From: UBA4719 sp035654835
GTDB taxonomy: Bacteria; Actinomycetota; Actinomycetes; Actinomycetales; Dermatophilaceae
Assembly (NCBI GenBank): GCA_035654835.1
Contig: DASRVZ010000082.1
Coordinates: 11,784 to 75,783, forward strand
Length of the DNA: 64,000 nt
Reading direction: 5' to 3'
The position numbers were made by a program, and so were the translations under genes. Shown here in pieces: positions 1-8,269 of the stretch (position 1 is its first letter; each line of letters opens with the position of its first letter). The notes under the pieces were generated by a model that did not search any database, had not been told where the DNA came from, and saw only the letters and a program-made list of their open reading frames with translations.

Positions 1-590
1 TGGCGGTCAGCGTGTAGGTGCCGGCCTTGTCGATGGCGCATCCGGTGAATCGGGCGATGCCGGCCACGGCCGTGGTGGGGTTGGTGTCGCAGGTCAGGGT
101 GGCGCCGTGGGGGGTGGTCAGGGTCAGGGTGACCGGGCTGGTGTCGGTGGTGACGGTGTTCCCGGCGGTGTCCTGGATGGTGACCGCGGGTTGGCGGGTC
201 CATCCGGTGTCGCTGGTGGCGGTGGGGGCTGGTGCGGTGGTGAAGTGCAGCTTGGCGGGGGCGCCGGCGGTGATGCTGACGTCGCTGCTGGTGGTCGAGG
301 TCAGTTTCCCGTCGGTGGCGGTCAGCGTGTAGGTGCCGGCCTTGTCGATGGCGCATCCGGTGAATCGGGCGACGCCGGCCACGGAGGTGGTGGGGTTGGT
401 GTCGCAGGTCAGGGTGGCGCCGTCGGGGGTGGTCAGGGTCAGGGTGACCGGGCTGGTGTCGGTGGTGACGGTGTTCCCGGCGGTGTCCTGGATGGTGACC
501 GCGGGTTGGCGGGTCCATCCGGTGTCGCTGGTCGCGGTGGGGGCCGGTGCGGTGGTGAAGTCCAGTTTGGCGGCAGGGCGGATCACGACA
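1..590 (-). repeat. Near-identical 315-bp tandem repeats encoding Ig-like domains
   Basis: The segment starting at position 6 recurs at 321 with only scattered substitutions, giving a 315-bp (105-codon) period. The encoded unit carries PAVTIQDTAGNTVT and LTCDTNPTT and looks like a bacterial Ig-like fold. The first copy is cut by the window edge, so the total number is unknown. High DNA identity between copies suggests recent amplification or homogenisation. Confidence 0.85.
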
Positions 591-1507
591 TAGGGGCTCA
601 GAGAGCTGGCCGTCGCCGGTTTGTGCAGGATGGCGCCCAGGGTGGGTTTCGGTGCGGTGTTGTTCTTGTCGGTGACCCCTTGGACGGTTCCCGCGACCGT
701 CTGGATGGTTCCGGCGCTGGAGCCGTCGAAACGCTGCTGCCATGCGAGAACCGTTGCCAGGTATGCGGTGGAGTGGTTGTAGGCCAGAATCGCCGATCGC
801 AGACTCGAGGGGAGAGCGAGATCGCGACCGCCTGCGCACAGGTAGCGGGCGGCGGAGGCTGCGGCGTCGTAGACGTTCTGCGGGTCCACTCGTCCGTCGC
901 CATCCCCGTCCACCCCGAACGCCGCCCAGGTGCCAGGAATGAACTGCATCGGGCCGACGGCGCGGTCCCATTGAGTGTTGCCGTCCAGCCGACCGCCGTC
1001 GGTGTCACTGATCGCGGCAGTAGCTACGCCATCAAGTACCGGTCCCAGCACCGGCGGCACTGCGCGGTGGGCGGCGTCGAGCGAGCGCCCTGCCAGCGAT
1101 CCGGATTCCACCTGTCCGATCGCGGCCAGCAGGCTGACCGGCAGGTGGCACTCCGGCGGTGCGCCGGCGACGGCCTGGCGGTAGGCCGCGAGCAGCACGT
1201 CCGGCACCGACCACGGGTTGGACGGGAGCACCGCAGGGCGGACTGTGGCGGTCCCTCCCGCCGCGGGCGGCGCGGACGTCGCGGGCGGCGCGGGCGCAGG
1301 TTCCGGCACCTCCGTCACGGACGCGGGCGGCTCGTCGGTGGGCGCCGGTTCCGCCGTTGCAGAGGTCGTTGCACGGAGTCCGTCAGTGCTTTGCGAGGGC
1401 GTGGCCGGCAGCACGGAACCGACGAGCAGCACAAGTACTGCCGCGATGGACGGCGCTGGTGCGAGCAGTCGGCGGCGTCCCCGGGTGGGCCATGGTCGAT
1501 TGCTCAT
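1..1507 (-). CDS. Secreted lytic transglycosylase with C-terminal Ig-like repeats (3' end beyond window)
   Basis: The minus strand is open from an ATG at 1507 to the window edge (502 codons, no stop). The N-terminus is a signal peptide: a basic stretch (TRGRRRLL) then a hydrophobic AAVLVLLVGSVL core. A Pro/Ala/Thr-rich linker follows. The soluble lytic murein transglycosylase domain (MltB/SLT-like) occupies roughly residues 105-265, with the putative catalytic Glu in GQVESGS and the family motifs GPMQFIPGTW, DPQNVYDAAAASARYLC and ILAYNHS. After about residue 300 come at least two 105-residue Ig-like repeats. The enzyme would cleave peptidoglycan outside the membrane, with the repeats as wall spacers or binding modules. 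The start overlaps the stop of a small upstream ORF (ATGA). The domain assignment is from recognised motifs; substrate detail is not visible. Confidence 0.85.
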   Translation of the reverse strand, partial: MSNRPWPTRGRRRLLAPAPSIAAVLVLLVGSVLPATPSQSTDGLRATTSATAEPAPTDEPPASVTEVPEPAPAPPATSAPPAAGGTATVRPAVLPSNPWSVPDVLLAAYRQAVAGAPPECHLPVSLLAAIGQVESGSLAGRSLDAAHRAVPPVLGPVLDGVATAAISDTDGGRLDGNTQWDRAVGPMQFIPGTWAAFGVDGDGDGRVDPQNVYDAAASAARYLCAGGRDLALPSSLRSAILAYNHSTAYLATVLAWQQRFDGSSAGTIQTVAGTVQGVTDKNNTAPKPTLGAILHKPATASSLSPYVVIRPAAKLDFTTAPAPTATSDTGWTRQPAVTIQDTAGNTVTTDTSPVTLTLTTPDGATLTCDTNPTTSVAGVARFTGCAIDKAGTYTLTATDGKLTSTTSSDVSITAGAPAKLHFTTAPAPTATSDTGWTRQPAVTIQDTAGNTVTTDTSPVTLTLTTPHGATLTCDTNPTTAVAGIARFTGCAIDKAGTYTLTA

Positions 1508-1641
1508 ATCCGGCTCCGCGCTGCGGCGCCGACCCGTTGGTCGACCCGCTCGCTGGCGCTACTGACAATCGCCACAAGCTGTTGGTCCACCTGCGCCACA
1601 AGGTCTCGCCCACCCGGCACGATGTCCATGAGCTTAGGCAT
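1504..1641 (-). CDS. Small ORF (45 aa) translationally coupled to the transglycosylase gene
   Basis: A short minus-strand frame begins at ATG 1641 and ends with TGA at 1504-1506, overlapping the transglycosylase ATG (1507) as ATGA. A GGGAG Shine-Dalgarno sequence lies 9 bases before ATG 1641; two in-frame ATGs at 1647 and 1650 are closer to it. The peptide begins MPKLMDIVPGGRDLV, contains one mildly amphipathic stretch (QVDQQLVAIVSSASERVDQRV), and has no signal peptide or cysteines. I do not recognise a family. The RBS and the exact coupling support it being translated, either as a real small protein or as a leader peptide. Confidence 0.45.
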   Translation of the reverse strand: MPKLMDIVPGGRDLVAQVDQQLVAIVSSASERVDQRVGAAARSRI

Positions 1642-1897
1642 GTTCATCATCTCCCTGTGGCTGCAGGCGTTTTCGGCGACATGGGCAACCACGTTAGGAC
1701 ATGCGGAGACCGCGAGGATCCCACAAACCGCGTATTCATGGCCCGCGGAAGAGTCCAAGTGGGTGGCGAGCGAGCCCACATCGCGACCTGATGACGGACA
1801 CATGACAGTTCCGTAATGGATCCGATCAGGGCCTGGCGAGCGGTGGACATTGGGTGGGTCTAGCGAGCAACTGGGCTTGCCGGGAAGGTGAAGCAAA

Positions 1898-2692
1898 ATG
1901 CGCGAACTGTGGGCGACCTCTGCAACAGCGAACACATCCCTGAGCGGGAAGATTCTCGCGAACCGGCGGAGGGTGAGCAGACCGCCGAAGCGGCCGCTCT
2001 GGCAACGGATTGTGACCGCCGCCACTGCCATGGCCATGCCGGTGGCGCTGCTCGTCGCCCTGCCCGCACTGCCGGCCCAGGCGGCGACGACGAGCGACCT
2101 GACGGTCACCGTGAGCAGCGCGCGCACCGAACCACGCTTCTCCACCGGCGGGGTCGTCACCGGGGTCGTCAAGGGTGCGCCCATCGCGGACTTCAAGTAC
2201 ATCCTCAATGTCGACACCACCGGGACCACCGACCAGCGGTCCCCCGCGGTCGGATCCGGTTGCTCTGCCCTGGACCCGGGCTATCCGAGCTCCTGCCTCT
2301 GGCCGTCGATTGCGGAAAACTCGGGCGGGAGCCCGATCTACACCCAGGGTGACCAGAGCGACTTCCCACTCCTTGCCCTGCCGGACGGTCGCTACCTGAT
2401 CTCCGTCATCGCCGACGGCTACAAGATCGATGGTGCGCATTTCTGCGTCGACACCGTCGTCCCCGCGGAGCCCGGCTGCGCCAATCCCCTGGCTGGTCCC
2501 CTCACGGTGACGCTGCAGCCCAACCCGCTGCCCGACGGCACGGTCCGGGCGCTCGTCTTCGAGGACAACGCGCCGACCAACATGGGTTGGGACGTGGGCG
2601 AGAACCTCATGGCCGGCTTCGTCGGCGGTCTCGCCGACACCCTGGGCGCGATACAGACCGACGTCTACGGCAACCCGCTGTGCACCAGGTAA
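1898..2692 (+). CDS. Truncated 5' part of a large secreted repeat protein (264 aa)
   Basis: A signal peptide is visible: a basic region (RRRVSRPPKRPLWQR) followed by a hydrophobic stretch ending LPAQA at about residue 62. The mature part has beta-rich SdrD/carboxypeptidase-regulatory-like features, including VFEDNAPTNMGWDVGE and YGNPLCT. From memory of the family, such motifs sit near the start of much longer actinobacterial surface proteins. Here the frame ends two codons after YGNPLCT, exactly where sequence from a response regulator begins, so the 3' part has been lost. Start 1898 has GGAAGG about 9 bases upstream; GTG around 1971 is an alternative that would give a more normal signal peptide. 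Secretion may still occur, but function is doubtful. Confidence 0.6.
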   Translation: MRELWATSATANTSLSGKILANRRRVSRPPKRPLWQRIVTAATAMAMPVALLVALPALPAQAATTSDLTVTVSSARTEPRFSTGGVVTGVVKGAPIADFKYILNVDTTGTTDQRSPAVGSGCSALDPGYPSSCLWPSIAENSGGSPIYTQGDQSDFPLLALPDGRYLISVIADGYKIDGAHFCVDTVVPAEPGCANPLAGPLTVTLQPNPLPDGTVRALVFEDNAPTNMGWDVGENLMAGFVGGLADTLGAIQTDVYGNPLCTR

Positions 2693-2693
2693 G
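2684..2693 (+). other. Gene-fusion breakpoint (secreted protein / response regulator)
   Basis: Upstream, the reading frame encodes YGNPLCT. Downstream, a different frame immediately encodes KLSARIRRHLHQR, the conserved linker entry of OmpR-type response regulators. Neither gene continues across this point. This is the signature of a deletion or recombination joining two unrelated genes, or of a mis-assembly. Confidence 0.6.
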
Positions 2694-3044
2694 CTGTCTG
2701 CGCGCATCCGGCGGCACCTGCATCAGAGGACGCCAGCACCGTCAGGTGAACAGCGCTACCTGGAGGCCGGCGGCGTGCAGCTCGACCTCCACCGCCGCAG
2801 GGCCGTCACCGCCAATGGACCGGTGTGCCTGACCGGACGAGAGTTCGCGCTTCTTGCCCACCTGATGCGTCGCAGCAACGACGTGTGCTCGCGCGAAGAG
2901 CTGCTCCACGACATCTGGGACCTGAGCTTCGACCCCGGCAGCAACGTGGTCGACGTGTGCGTGCGCCGACTGCGCTCGAAGCTGCAGCCGACCCCTCCTA
3001 TCGAGACGGTGCGCGGTGCCGGCTACTGCTTCTACGATGAGTGA
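2691..3044 (+). pseudogene. OmpR-family response regulator, C-terminal fragment (receiver domain missing)
   Basis: The frame reads KLSARIRRHL, a linker, then a complete winged-helix Trans_reg_C domain: GGVQLDLHRRRA, LTGREFALLAHLMRR, SREELLHDIW, VDVCVRRLRSKL and IETVRGAGYCFYDE. The N-terminal receiver with the phospho-Asp is absent because the fusion breakpoint lies just upstream. The only in-frame start is a GTG at 2775, which would yield an 89-residue DNA-binding domain alone. Its stop overlaps the kinase start at 3037, so it was originally the first gene of a regulator-kinase operon. If translated, it would be a phosphorylation-independent DNA-binding fragment; more likely it is a remnant. 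Confidence 0.8.
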
Positions 3045-4248
3045 AGCCGCCCGGCTCACGGGCCCGCTCGACGCCGGTCGGTTCGACCGCCGGCACCTTG
3101 TCGCGGCGTGGACGGCGTGGGCGCTGGCTTGCACAACCGTCATGTTCGTGCGACCCGGCCAGGAAACCATTCCGTATCACCTGGGCTGGGCCGGATTCGC
3201 GCTTGCCTTCGGACTCGGTACCTGGAGCAGGTGGCAGCTGGTGACGGCGCTGGCCTGGTACACGCTCGCGACAGGGGCTGTCCTCGAACGGAACTGGCTG
3301 CTCGGCCGTATCGGGTGGGACGAGACCACCGAGATCCCCTTGATGTTCCTGCTCATCCTGATGATGGTGTGGCACATTCGGCGACGCCAGGCTGCGCTGG
3401 GTCAGATCACGAGGCTGGCCGCGCGCGACATACAAGCCTCCCAAGATCGCGCGCAGCTGATGCAGCTGACCTCCCATGAGCTACGCACTCCGCTGACCAT
3501 CGCGCAGGGCTACCTCGAGCTCTTGCAGACGCGAGCCATCGAGCTCGAGAACCAGGCGGACCTCTCCGTGGTGGCTGACGAGCTGAAGCGACTCTCGCGG
3601 GTCAGCGATCGGCTGATCCGGATGATCCAGCTGCAGGATGACCCGACCAGCGAGATCGTGGACGTCGACGAGGTCATGGCTCAAGCAGTCGAGCGTTGGC
3701 GGGTTGTCGCGGACCGTCAATGGATTCTGGACGTCGGCGCCGGGCGTGCGCTGGGGTTGCCCGAGCGGTTGCGCACCGGGCTCGACACGCTCGTGGAGAA
3801 TGCGATCCGCTACACCTCGGAGGGAGACACGATCCGACTGGCCGGGTCCCGCCGTCACGAGCAGGTCTTCATGGGCGTGTTCGACAGTGGCGTCGGTTTG
3901 AGCGACCAGCAGATCATGGCCATCAACGCCGGCGACGAATCGACGCCGGTGTCAACAACGGTCGGAACGGTGGCGGGTGTGGAAACGACTGGAAGCCTTC
4001 GGGGAACCGGCCTCGGCCTGAGCATCGTGCGAGCCCTCGCACACGCGCGCGGTGGAACCTTGAACGCGTCCCACGCACCCGAGGGCGGGGCCGCGATGGT
4101 CATCAGCTTCCCTCTGCACCTGCCCAAGGAGGTCACCCCGTTTGTTCGTCAGGTTCTCCCAGATACCCTGCCCGTTCGTCCCGCGCCGCACACAAAGAGG
4201 CGTGAGTCTCGCAAGCCCGTGTCCGCAATGCCCCCCATCGGATCGTGA
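3037..4248 (+). CDS. Membrane sensor histidine kinase (HisKA/HATPase)
   Basis: The protein is 403 aa from ATG 3037, which overlaps the stop of the truncated regulator. Residues about 22-115 form three or four membrane helices without a large external sensor loop. The HisKA dimerisation domain follows, with the phospho-acceptor His147 in LTSHELRTPL. The HATPase domain has the N box (ENAIRY), G1 (DSGVGLS) and G2 (GTGLGLSIV). The C-terminal 40 residues are basic and Pro-rich. This is a classical OmpR-partner kinase. Because its cognate regulator next door has lost the receiver domain, this kinase is probably orphaned or talks to another regulator. Confidence 0.9.
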   Translation: MSEAARLTGPLDAGRFDRRHLVAAWTAWALACTTVMFVRPGQETIPYHLGWAGFALAFGLGTWSRWQLVTALAWYTLATGAVLERNWLLGRIGWDETTEIPLMFLLILMMVWHIRRRQAALGQITRLAARDIQASQDRAQLMQLTSHELRTPLTIAQGYLELLQTRAIELENQADLSVVADELKRLSRVSDRLIRMIQLQDDPTSEIVDVDEVMAQAVERWRVVADRQWILDVGAGRALGLPERLRTGLDTLVENAIRYTSEGDTIRLAGSRRHEQVFMGVFDSGVGLSDQQIMAINAGDESTPVSTTVGTVAGVETTGSLRGTGLGLSIVRALAHARGGTLNASHAPEGGAAMVISFPLHLPKEVTPFVRQVLPDTLPVRPAPHTKRRESRKPVSAMPPIGS

Positions 4249-4324
4249 GCCGGTCAACAAGGCTTCACCCGTCCTCGCCGAACGTGCCCGGCCAGCCACG
4301 CATGATCTTGCTCACCCACAGCGG

Positions 4325-4339
4325 GGGACCTTCGGCCTT
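4325..4339 (+). promoter_or_regulatory. DosR/DevR-like box upstream of the pgmB-GH65 operon
   Basis: GGGACCTTCGGCCTT matches 13 of 15 positions of the mycobacterial DosR motif GGGACTTNNGGCCCT as I recall it. It is identical at 14 of 15 positions to the box at 8779-8793 (read on the minus strand). It lies about 77 bp upstream of the chosen pgmB start. Confidence 0.5.
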
Positions 4340-4416
4340 GTGACCGGGCCCTCGGACGGGCAGCATCAGAGATGCCAACGTCCCACTTGGGTTTGACCTC
4401 ACGCGCGGAGGTGGCG

Positions 4417-5169
4417 GTGAACGCCGTGGTCAGGCTTTCTCGCACGGAGTTCGATGCTGTCGTCATGGACCTGGACGGGGTCGTCACCGACACTGCTTCC
4501 CTGCACGAGATGGCGTGGAAGCGCATGTTCGACGGGTTCCTGGCCACCTGTCCACCGCGGCAGGGAGAGGACCACCGGCCGTTCGAGAACGAGGACTACC
4601 GGCGTTTCGTCGACGGCAGGCCTCGCTTCGACGGTGCAGCCGGCTTCCTGGCATCTCGGGGCATCGAGCTGCCTCCTGAGAAGGTCCACGCCCTGGCACT
4701 TCAGAAGGACGCCGACTTCCAGGACCTCCTGGGGCAGGAGGGCGCGAAGCTCCTGCCTGGCGCAGTGTCTCTGCTCACCGCGCTTCGCCGTGCGGGATTC
4801 CGGACGGCGATCGTGTCCGCGAGCCGCAACTGCAACGCGGTTCTGGGCCGGGCCGGCATCACCGAGCTGTTCGACGCGCAGGTGGATGGTGTTGTCGCTG
4901 CTGAGCTCGGGCTGCCGGGCAAGCCGGACCCGGCGGTCTACCTCGAGGCGGCAGGGAGGCTGAGGACTCCGCCAAAACGGTCCGTGGTGGTCGAGGACGC
5001 GTTGGCTGGGGTGGAGGCGGGTCACCGCGGCGGCTTCGGCCTGGTCATCGGCGTGGACCGCGCCGGACATCGGACGGAGCTGCTGGCTCACGGTGCAGAC
5101 GTCATCGTCACCGATCTCGCAGGTGTCGACGTGGCGCAGCCATCCGCGGCGGAACGGCCGCGGCCATGA
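4417..5169 (+). CDS. pgmB: Beta-phosphoglucomutase family HAD hydrolase
   Basis: The protein is 250 aa. The HAD nucleophile motif is VMDLDGVVTDTA (Asp18/Asp20), motif II is IVSASRN, and motif III/IV is KPDPAVYLEAA plus VVVEDALAGVEAG. The family converts beta-glucose 1-phosphate to glucose 6-phosphate. GTG 4417 was chosen because GGAGG lies about 7 bases before it; an upstream ATG at 4372 has no such signal. The stop overlaps the GH65 start (ATGA), so the mutase would use the beta-Glc1P released by the phosphorylase next door. A DosR-like box precedes the operon. Confidence 0.85.
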   Translation: MNAVVRLSRTEFDAVVMDLDGVVTDTASLHEMAWKRMFDGFLATCPPRQGEDHRPFENEDYRRFVDGRPRFDGAAGFLASRGIELPPEKVHALALQKDADFQDLLGQEGAKLLPGAVSLLTALRRAGFRTAIVSASRNCNAVLGRAGITELFDAQVDGVVAAELGLPGKPDPAVYLEAAGRLRTPPKRSVVVEDALAGVEAGHRGGFGLVIGVDRAGHRTELLAHGADVIVTDLAGVDVAQPSAAERPRP

Positions 5170-7574
5170 GCGACTGGGTCCTCGCCTACGAGGGTTTCGA
5201 CCCGGCGCACGAAGGTCTGCGTGAAGCCCTCTGCACGCTCGGCAACGGGTACTTCGCCACCCGCGGAGCGGCACCGGAGTCGCGGGCGGACGGGGTCCAC
5301 TACCCCGGCACCTACGTCGCGGGTTGCTGGAACCGGTTGAGTGACGAGGTCGACGGACAGACGGTTGACAACGAGAGCATGGTGAACCTGCCCAACTGGC
5401 TCCCGGTCACCATCGCGGTGGACGACGGAGAATGGCTCGATGTCGCGCAGGTGGAGGTGATCACCCAGCGGCAGGAGCTGGACCTGCGACGTGGCGTCCT
5501 CACGAGGTGGCTTCGCATCCGTGACTCGCAGGGACGGATCACGGGGCTGACCCAGCGGCGCTTCGTGCACATGAGGCGGGCTCACCTGGCCGGACTTGAG
5601 ACGACGGTCATCGCAGAGAACTGGTCCGGCCTGCTGCACATCCGAACGGGTATCGACGGGACGGTGCGGAACACGGGCGTGGACCGCTACCGGAAGCTGG
5701 CCAGCGACCACCTCCTGTCGATCTCTCAGGGATCTCATGGTCCCGACACGATTGTGCTGACCGTGGAGACGAGCCAGTCCCGGATCAGGATCGCCACCGG
5801 AGCGCGAACCCGGCTTCGGCTTTCCGGCGAACGGTGCGACCCCCCCCGGCAGCTTCGGGCCGAGCCGGGCCTGGTCGAACAGGAGATGGCCGTGGCTGTC
5901 ACGGCCGGCCAGATGGTGACGGTGGAGAAGGTGGTGGCACTGCACACCGTTCGCGACTGGGCTGTCTCGGAGCCGGCCGAGGCGGTGGTGGCGGAGCTGG
6001 AAAGGGCGGACGACTTCCAGGTGTTGCTCGACGACCACGCGCTGGCCTGGGCGCACCTGTGGGAACGGTTCTACACCGAGCTTGACGACGGTCACCAGGC
6101 CGGCCCGCAGGCTTCGCTCACCATCCGGCTGTATCTGTTCCACCTGTTGCAGACGTTGTCCCTGCACACGCTTGAGGCGGACGCCGGCGTGCCGGCCCGC
6201 GGGTTGCACGGCGAGGCCTATCGCGGGCACGTCTTCTGGGACGAGCTGTTCGTGCTCCCCGTGTTGACCCTGAGGGCTCCCGGTCTCACCCGGGCCCTGA
6301 TGAGCTACCGGTACCGCCGGCTGCCAGCCGCCCGTGAAGCAGCCCTTGCCTGCGGTCTTACCGGCGCGCTGTATCCCTGGCAGTCGGGCAGCGACGGCCG
6401 CGAGGTGAGCCAGCTGATCCACCTCAATCCCCTGTCCGGACGATGGCTGCCCGATGTCAGCGCGCTTCAGCGCCATGCGGGCCTGGCGGTGGCCTTCACC
6501 GCGTGGCACTACTTCGAGGCGACCGGAGACATGGGCTTCCTCGATAGGGAGGGCGCTGAGATGATCCTGGACATCGCCCGCTACTGGGCCGCTCTCGCCA
6601 CCCATGACCCGGACCTGGACCGTTTCGTCATCCGCGGCGTGATGGGACCCGACGAGTTCCACACCGGGTACCCCGGCGCCGAGGCTGCAGGCGTGGACAA
6701 CAACTCCTATACGAACATCATGGCGGTGTGGGTGCTGCGCCGGGCTCTCGACGTCCTTGAGGCACTACCCGCGCGGCGACGGCTGGAGCTGACCAAGAGC
6801 CTCGGGCTGCGTCCCAGCGAGGAGAAGCGCTGGCGGCAGATGACCCACAAGATGTTCGTGCCTTTCCATCTCGGCGTCATCAGCCAGTTCGAGGGGTACG
6901 AGGACCTTGAGGAGCTCGACTGGGAGGCCTACCGAGATCGGTATGGCAACATCCAGCGCCTCGACCGGATCCTCGAGGCGGAGGGACGTTCGGTCAACGA
7001 TTACCAAGCCTCGAAACAGCCCGATGTCCTGATGTTGTTCTATCTGCTCTCCGCGGACGAGCTAGGCGATCTGCTCAGCGATCTCGGCTACCCGATGGAG
7101 CAGGATCTGATCCCCAGGACTATCGAGTACTACCTCGGCCGTACCTCCCACGGCTCCACTCTCAGCGCCTTGGTGCATGCCTGGGTGCTCGCCAGGGCAC
7201 ACCGGGAGCAGTCGCTGGATTATTTCAAGCTCCTGCTGGAGAGTGACGTCGCCGACGTGCAGGGTGGCACGACCGCAGAGGGGATCCACCTGGCTGCGAT
7301 GGCCGGAAGCGTCGACCTGTTGCAGCGGTGCTTCACCGGACTCGAGACGCGCGGTGGCGTGCTGCGGTTCAATCCACAGTGGCCCGAACAGCTCGGAACG
7401 TTCAACTGCCGGTTGAGGTTTCGCGGGAGCGACATCATCGTCCGGATCAGCAGCACCCTGCTGCGTGTCAGCGCGGAGTCCGACAACGTCCCCGAGTTCC
7501 AGGTCTCCTGTCGCGGTCAGCTGCTCACGCTACGGCCGGGGGAGTCTGTGGAGTTCGAGCTGCCGTCAGGTTGA
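5166..7574 (+). CDS. Glycoside hydrolase family 65 phosphorylase (trehalose/maltose/kojibiose type)
   Basis: The protein is 802 aa, normal for GH65. It begins with the family N-terminal motif (EGLREALCTLGNGYFATRG). It contains HGEAYRGHVFWDELFVLP and YPWQSGSDGREVSQ, and the catalytic acid Glu lies in VMGPDEFHTG. C-terminal motifs are SKQPDVLMLFYLL and RTSHGSTLS. Such enzymes phosphorolyse an alpha-glucosyl disaccharide to glucose plus beta-Glc1P in the cytosol; the disaccharide cannot be told from sequence by eye. It is coupled to pgmB by a 4-base overlap. Its last 58 bases overlap the 3' end of the convergent gene. Confidence 0.88.
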   Translation: MSDWVLAYEGFDPAHEGLREALCTLGNGYFATRGAAPESRADGVHYPGTYVAGCWNRLSDEVDGQTVDNESMVNLPNWLPVTIAVDDGEWLDVAQVEVITQRQELDLRRGVLTRWLRIRDSQGRITGLTQRRFVHMRRAHLAGLETTVIAENWSGLLHIRTGIDGTVRNTGVDRYRKLASDHLLSISQGSHGPDTIVLTVETSQSRIRIATGARTRLRLSGERCDPPRQLRAEPGLVEQEMAVAVTAGQMVTVEKVVALHTVRDWAVSEPAEAVVAELERADDFQVLLDDHALAWAHLWERFYTELDDGHQAGPQASLTIRLYLFHLLQTLSLHTLEADAGVPARGLHGEAYRGHVFWDELFVLPVLTLRAPGLTRALMSYRYRRLPAAREAALACGLTGALYPWQSGSDGREVSQLIHLNPLSGRWLPDVSALQRHAGLAVAFTAWHYFEATGDMGFLDREGAEMILDIARYWAALATHDPDLDRFVIRGVMGPDEFHTGYPGAEAAGVDNNSYTNIMAVWVLRRALDVLEALPARRRLELTKSLGLRPSEEKRWRQMTHKMFVPFHLGVISQFEGYEDLEELDWEAYRDRYGNIQRLDRILEAEGRSVNDYQASKQPDVLMLFYLLSADELGDLLSDLGYPMEQDLIPRTIEYYLGRTSHGSTLSALVHAWVLARAHREQSLDYFKLLLESDVADVQGGTTAEGIHLAAMAGSVDLLQRCFTGLETRGGVLRFNPQWPEQLGTFNCRLRFRGSDIIVRISSTLLRVSAESDNVPEFQVSCRGQLLTLRPGESVEFELPSG

Positions 7575-8269
7575 CGTCGTCGTCTCGTCACATGATTGCG
7601 TCGGGCGTCTCGCCGCCGACTGTCCGGTGATGTCCGCCTGAGACGCGGACGAACTGCGAGTGCGGCAGCGGACGCCACCGCCACGGCCCACCACCAGCTG
7701 AGGTCGCCGGGCCGGGGATGTTCGGGCAGTGGCTCGGCAACGACGGCTCGGCGAATTCGAAGCAGGCAGTAGGGCGTTGTCGCCGCGGCGAGACTCTCAT
7801 CGTCCATCCGCCGAGGATCAACCCCGGCAGCGCGCGCGGCGAACCCGCTCGCCACCAGCACCTCGCGCAACAGACGGATCCGGTCGGGGTGATCGCTGAC
7901 CTCCTCAACGATGCCGACCCAGCGCTCACCCGGGGGCCACACCTCCACGCGCGGCTGCGCCCTCACGTTGCGGTACCAGTCCGAGCCGGTGCCGAACCCG
8001 GCCGTGCAATACAGCTCACCGTCGACGATCGCGTAGTTGAGGGGCGTCCACCGCCGACTCCCGGTACGCCGTCCGGTGTGACCGAGCACGAAGATGCGAC
8101 CCGACCCGGCCGGCCACACGTTCATCCAGCGCCCCAGTCCGAGACGCCACATCGCCACCATGAACGGGTTGAAGCGTCGAAAGGCGACCCTCAGCCGTTC
8201 GGCAGTCACATCGTCAGCAGTCACATCGTCAATGCGGTGCGGGCCGGGGTGAGGCCCCTCGTTGTTCAC
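7517..8269 (-). CDS. Deazaflavin (F420)-dependent nitroreductase-like protein (DUF385 family)
   Basis: The protein is 250 aa from GTG 8269, whose GTGA overlaps the stop of the upstream CoA-binding gene. The core carries family motifs: GRIFVLGHTGRRTGSRRWTP, GELYCTAGFG, SDWYRNVRAQPRVEVW and a C-terminal TTPYCLLRI. This is the split-barrel fold of Ddn-type F420-dependent quinone/nitro reductases. A Trp-rich hydrophobic stretch (SWWWAVAVASAAALAV) and a basic tail follow, suggesting C-terminal membrane association. The tail overlaps the convergent GH65 gene. The operon is preceded by a DosR-like box, a setting in which nitroreductases are also found in mycobacteria. Confidence 0.75.
   Translation of the reverse strand: MNNEGPHPGPHRIDDVTADDVTAERLRVAFRRFNPFMVAMWRLGLGRWMNVWPAGSGRIFVLGHTGRRTGSRRWTPLNYAIVDGELYCTAGFGTGSDWYRNVRAQPRVEVWPPGERWVGIVEEVSDHPDRIRLLREVLVASGFAARAAGVDPRRMDDESLAAATTPYCLLRIRRAVVAEPLPEHPRPGDLSWWWAVAVASAAALAVRPRLRRTSPDSRRRDARRNHVTRRRRQPDGSSNSTDSPGRSVSS

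Noticed and set aside
107..1816. Long open frame on the plus strand, Gly-rich (569 codons)
   Set aside because: It is the shadow of the minus-strand transglycosylase gene with its Ig-like repeats. The Gly-rich composition is what high-GC antisense frames give, and it has no domain or RBS.
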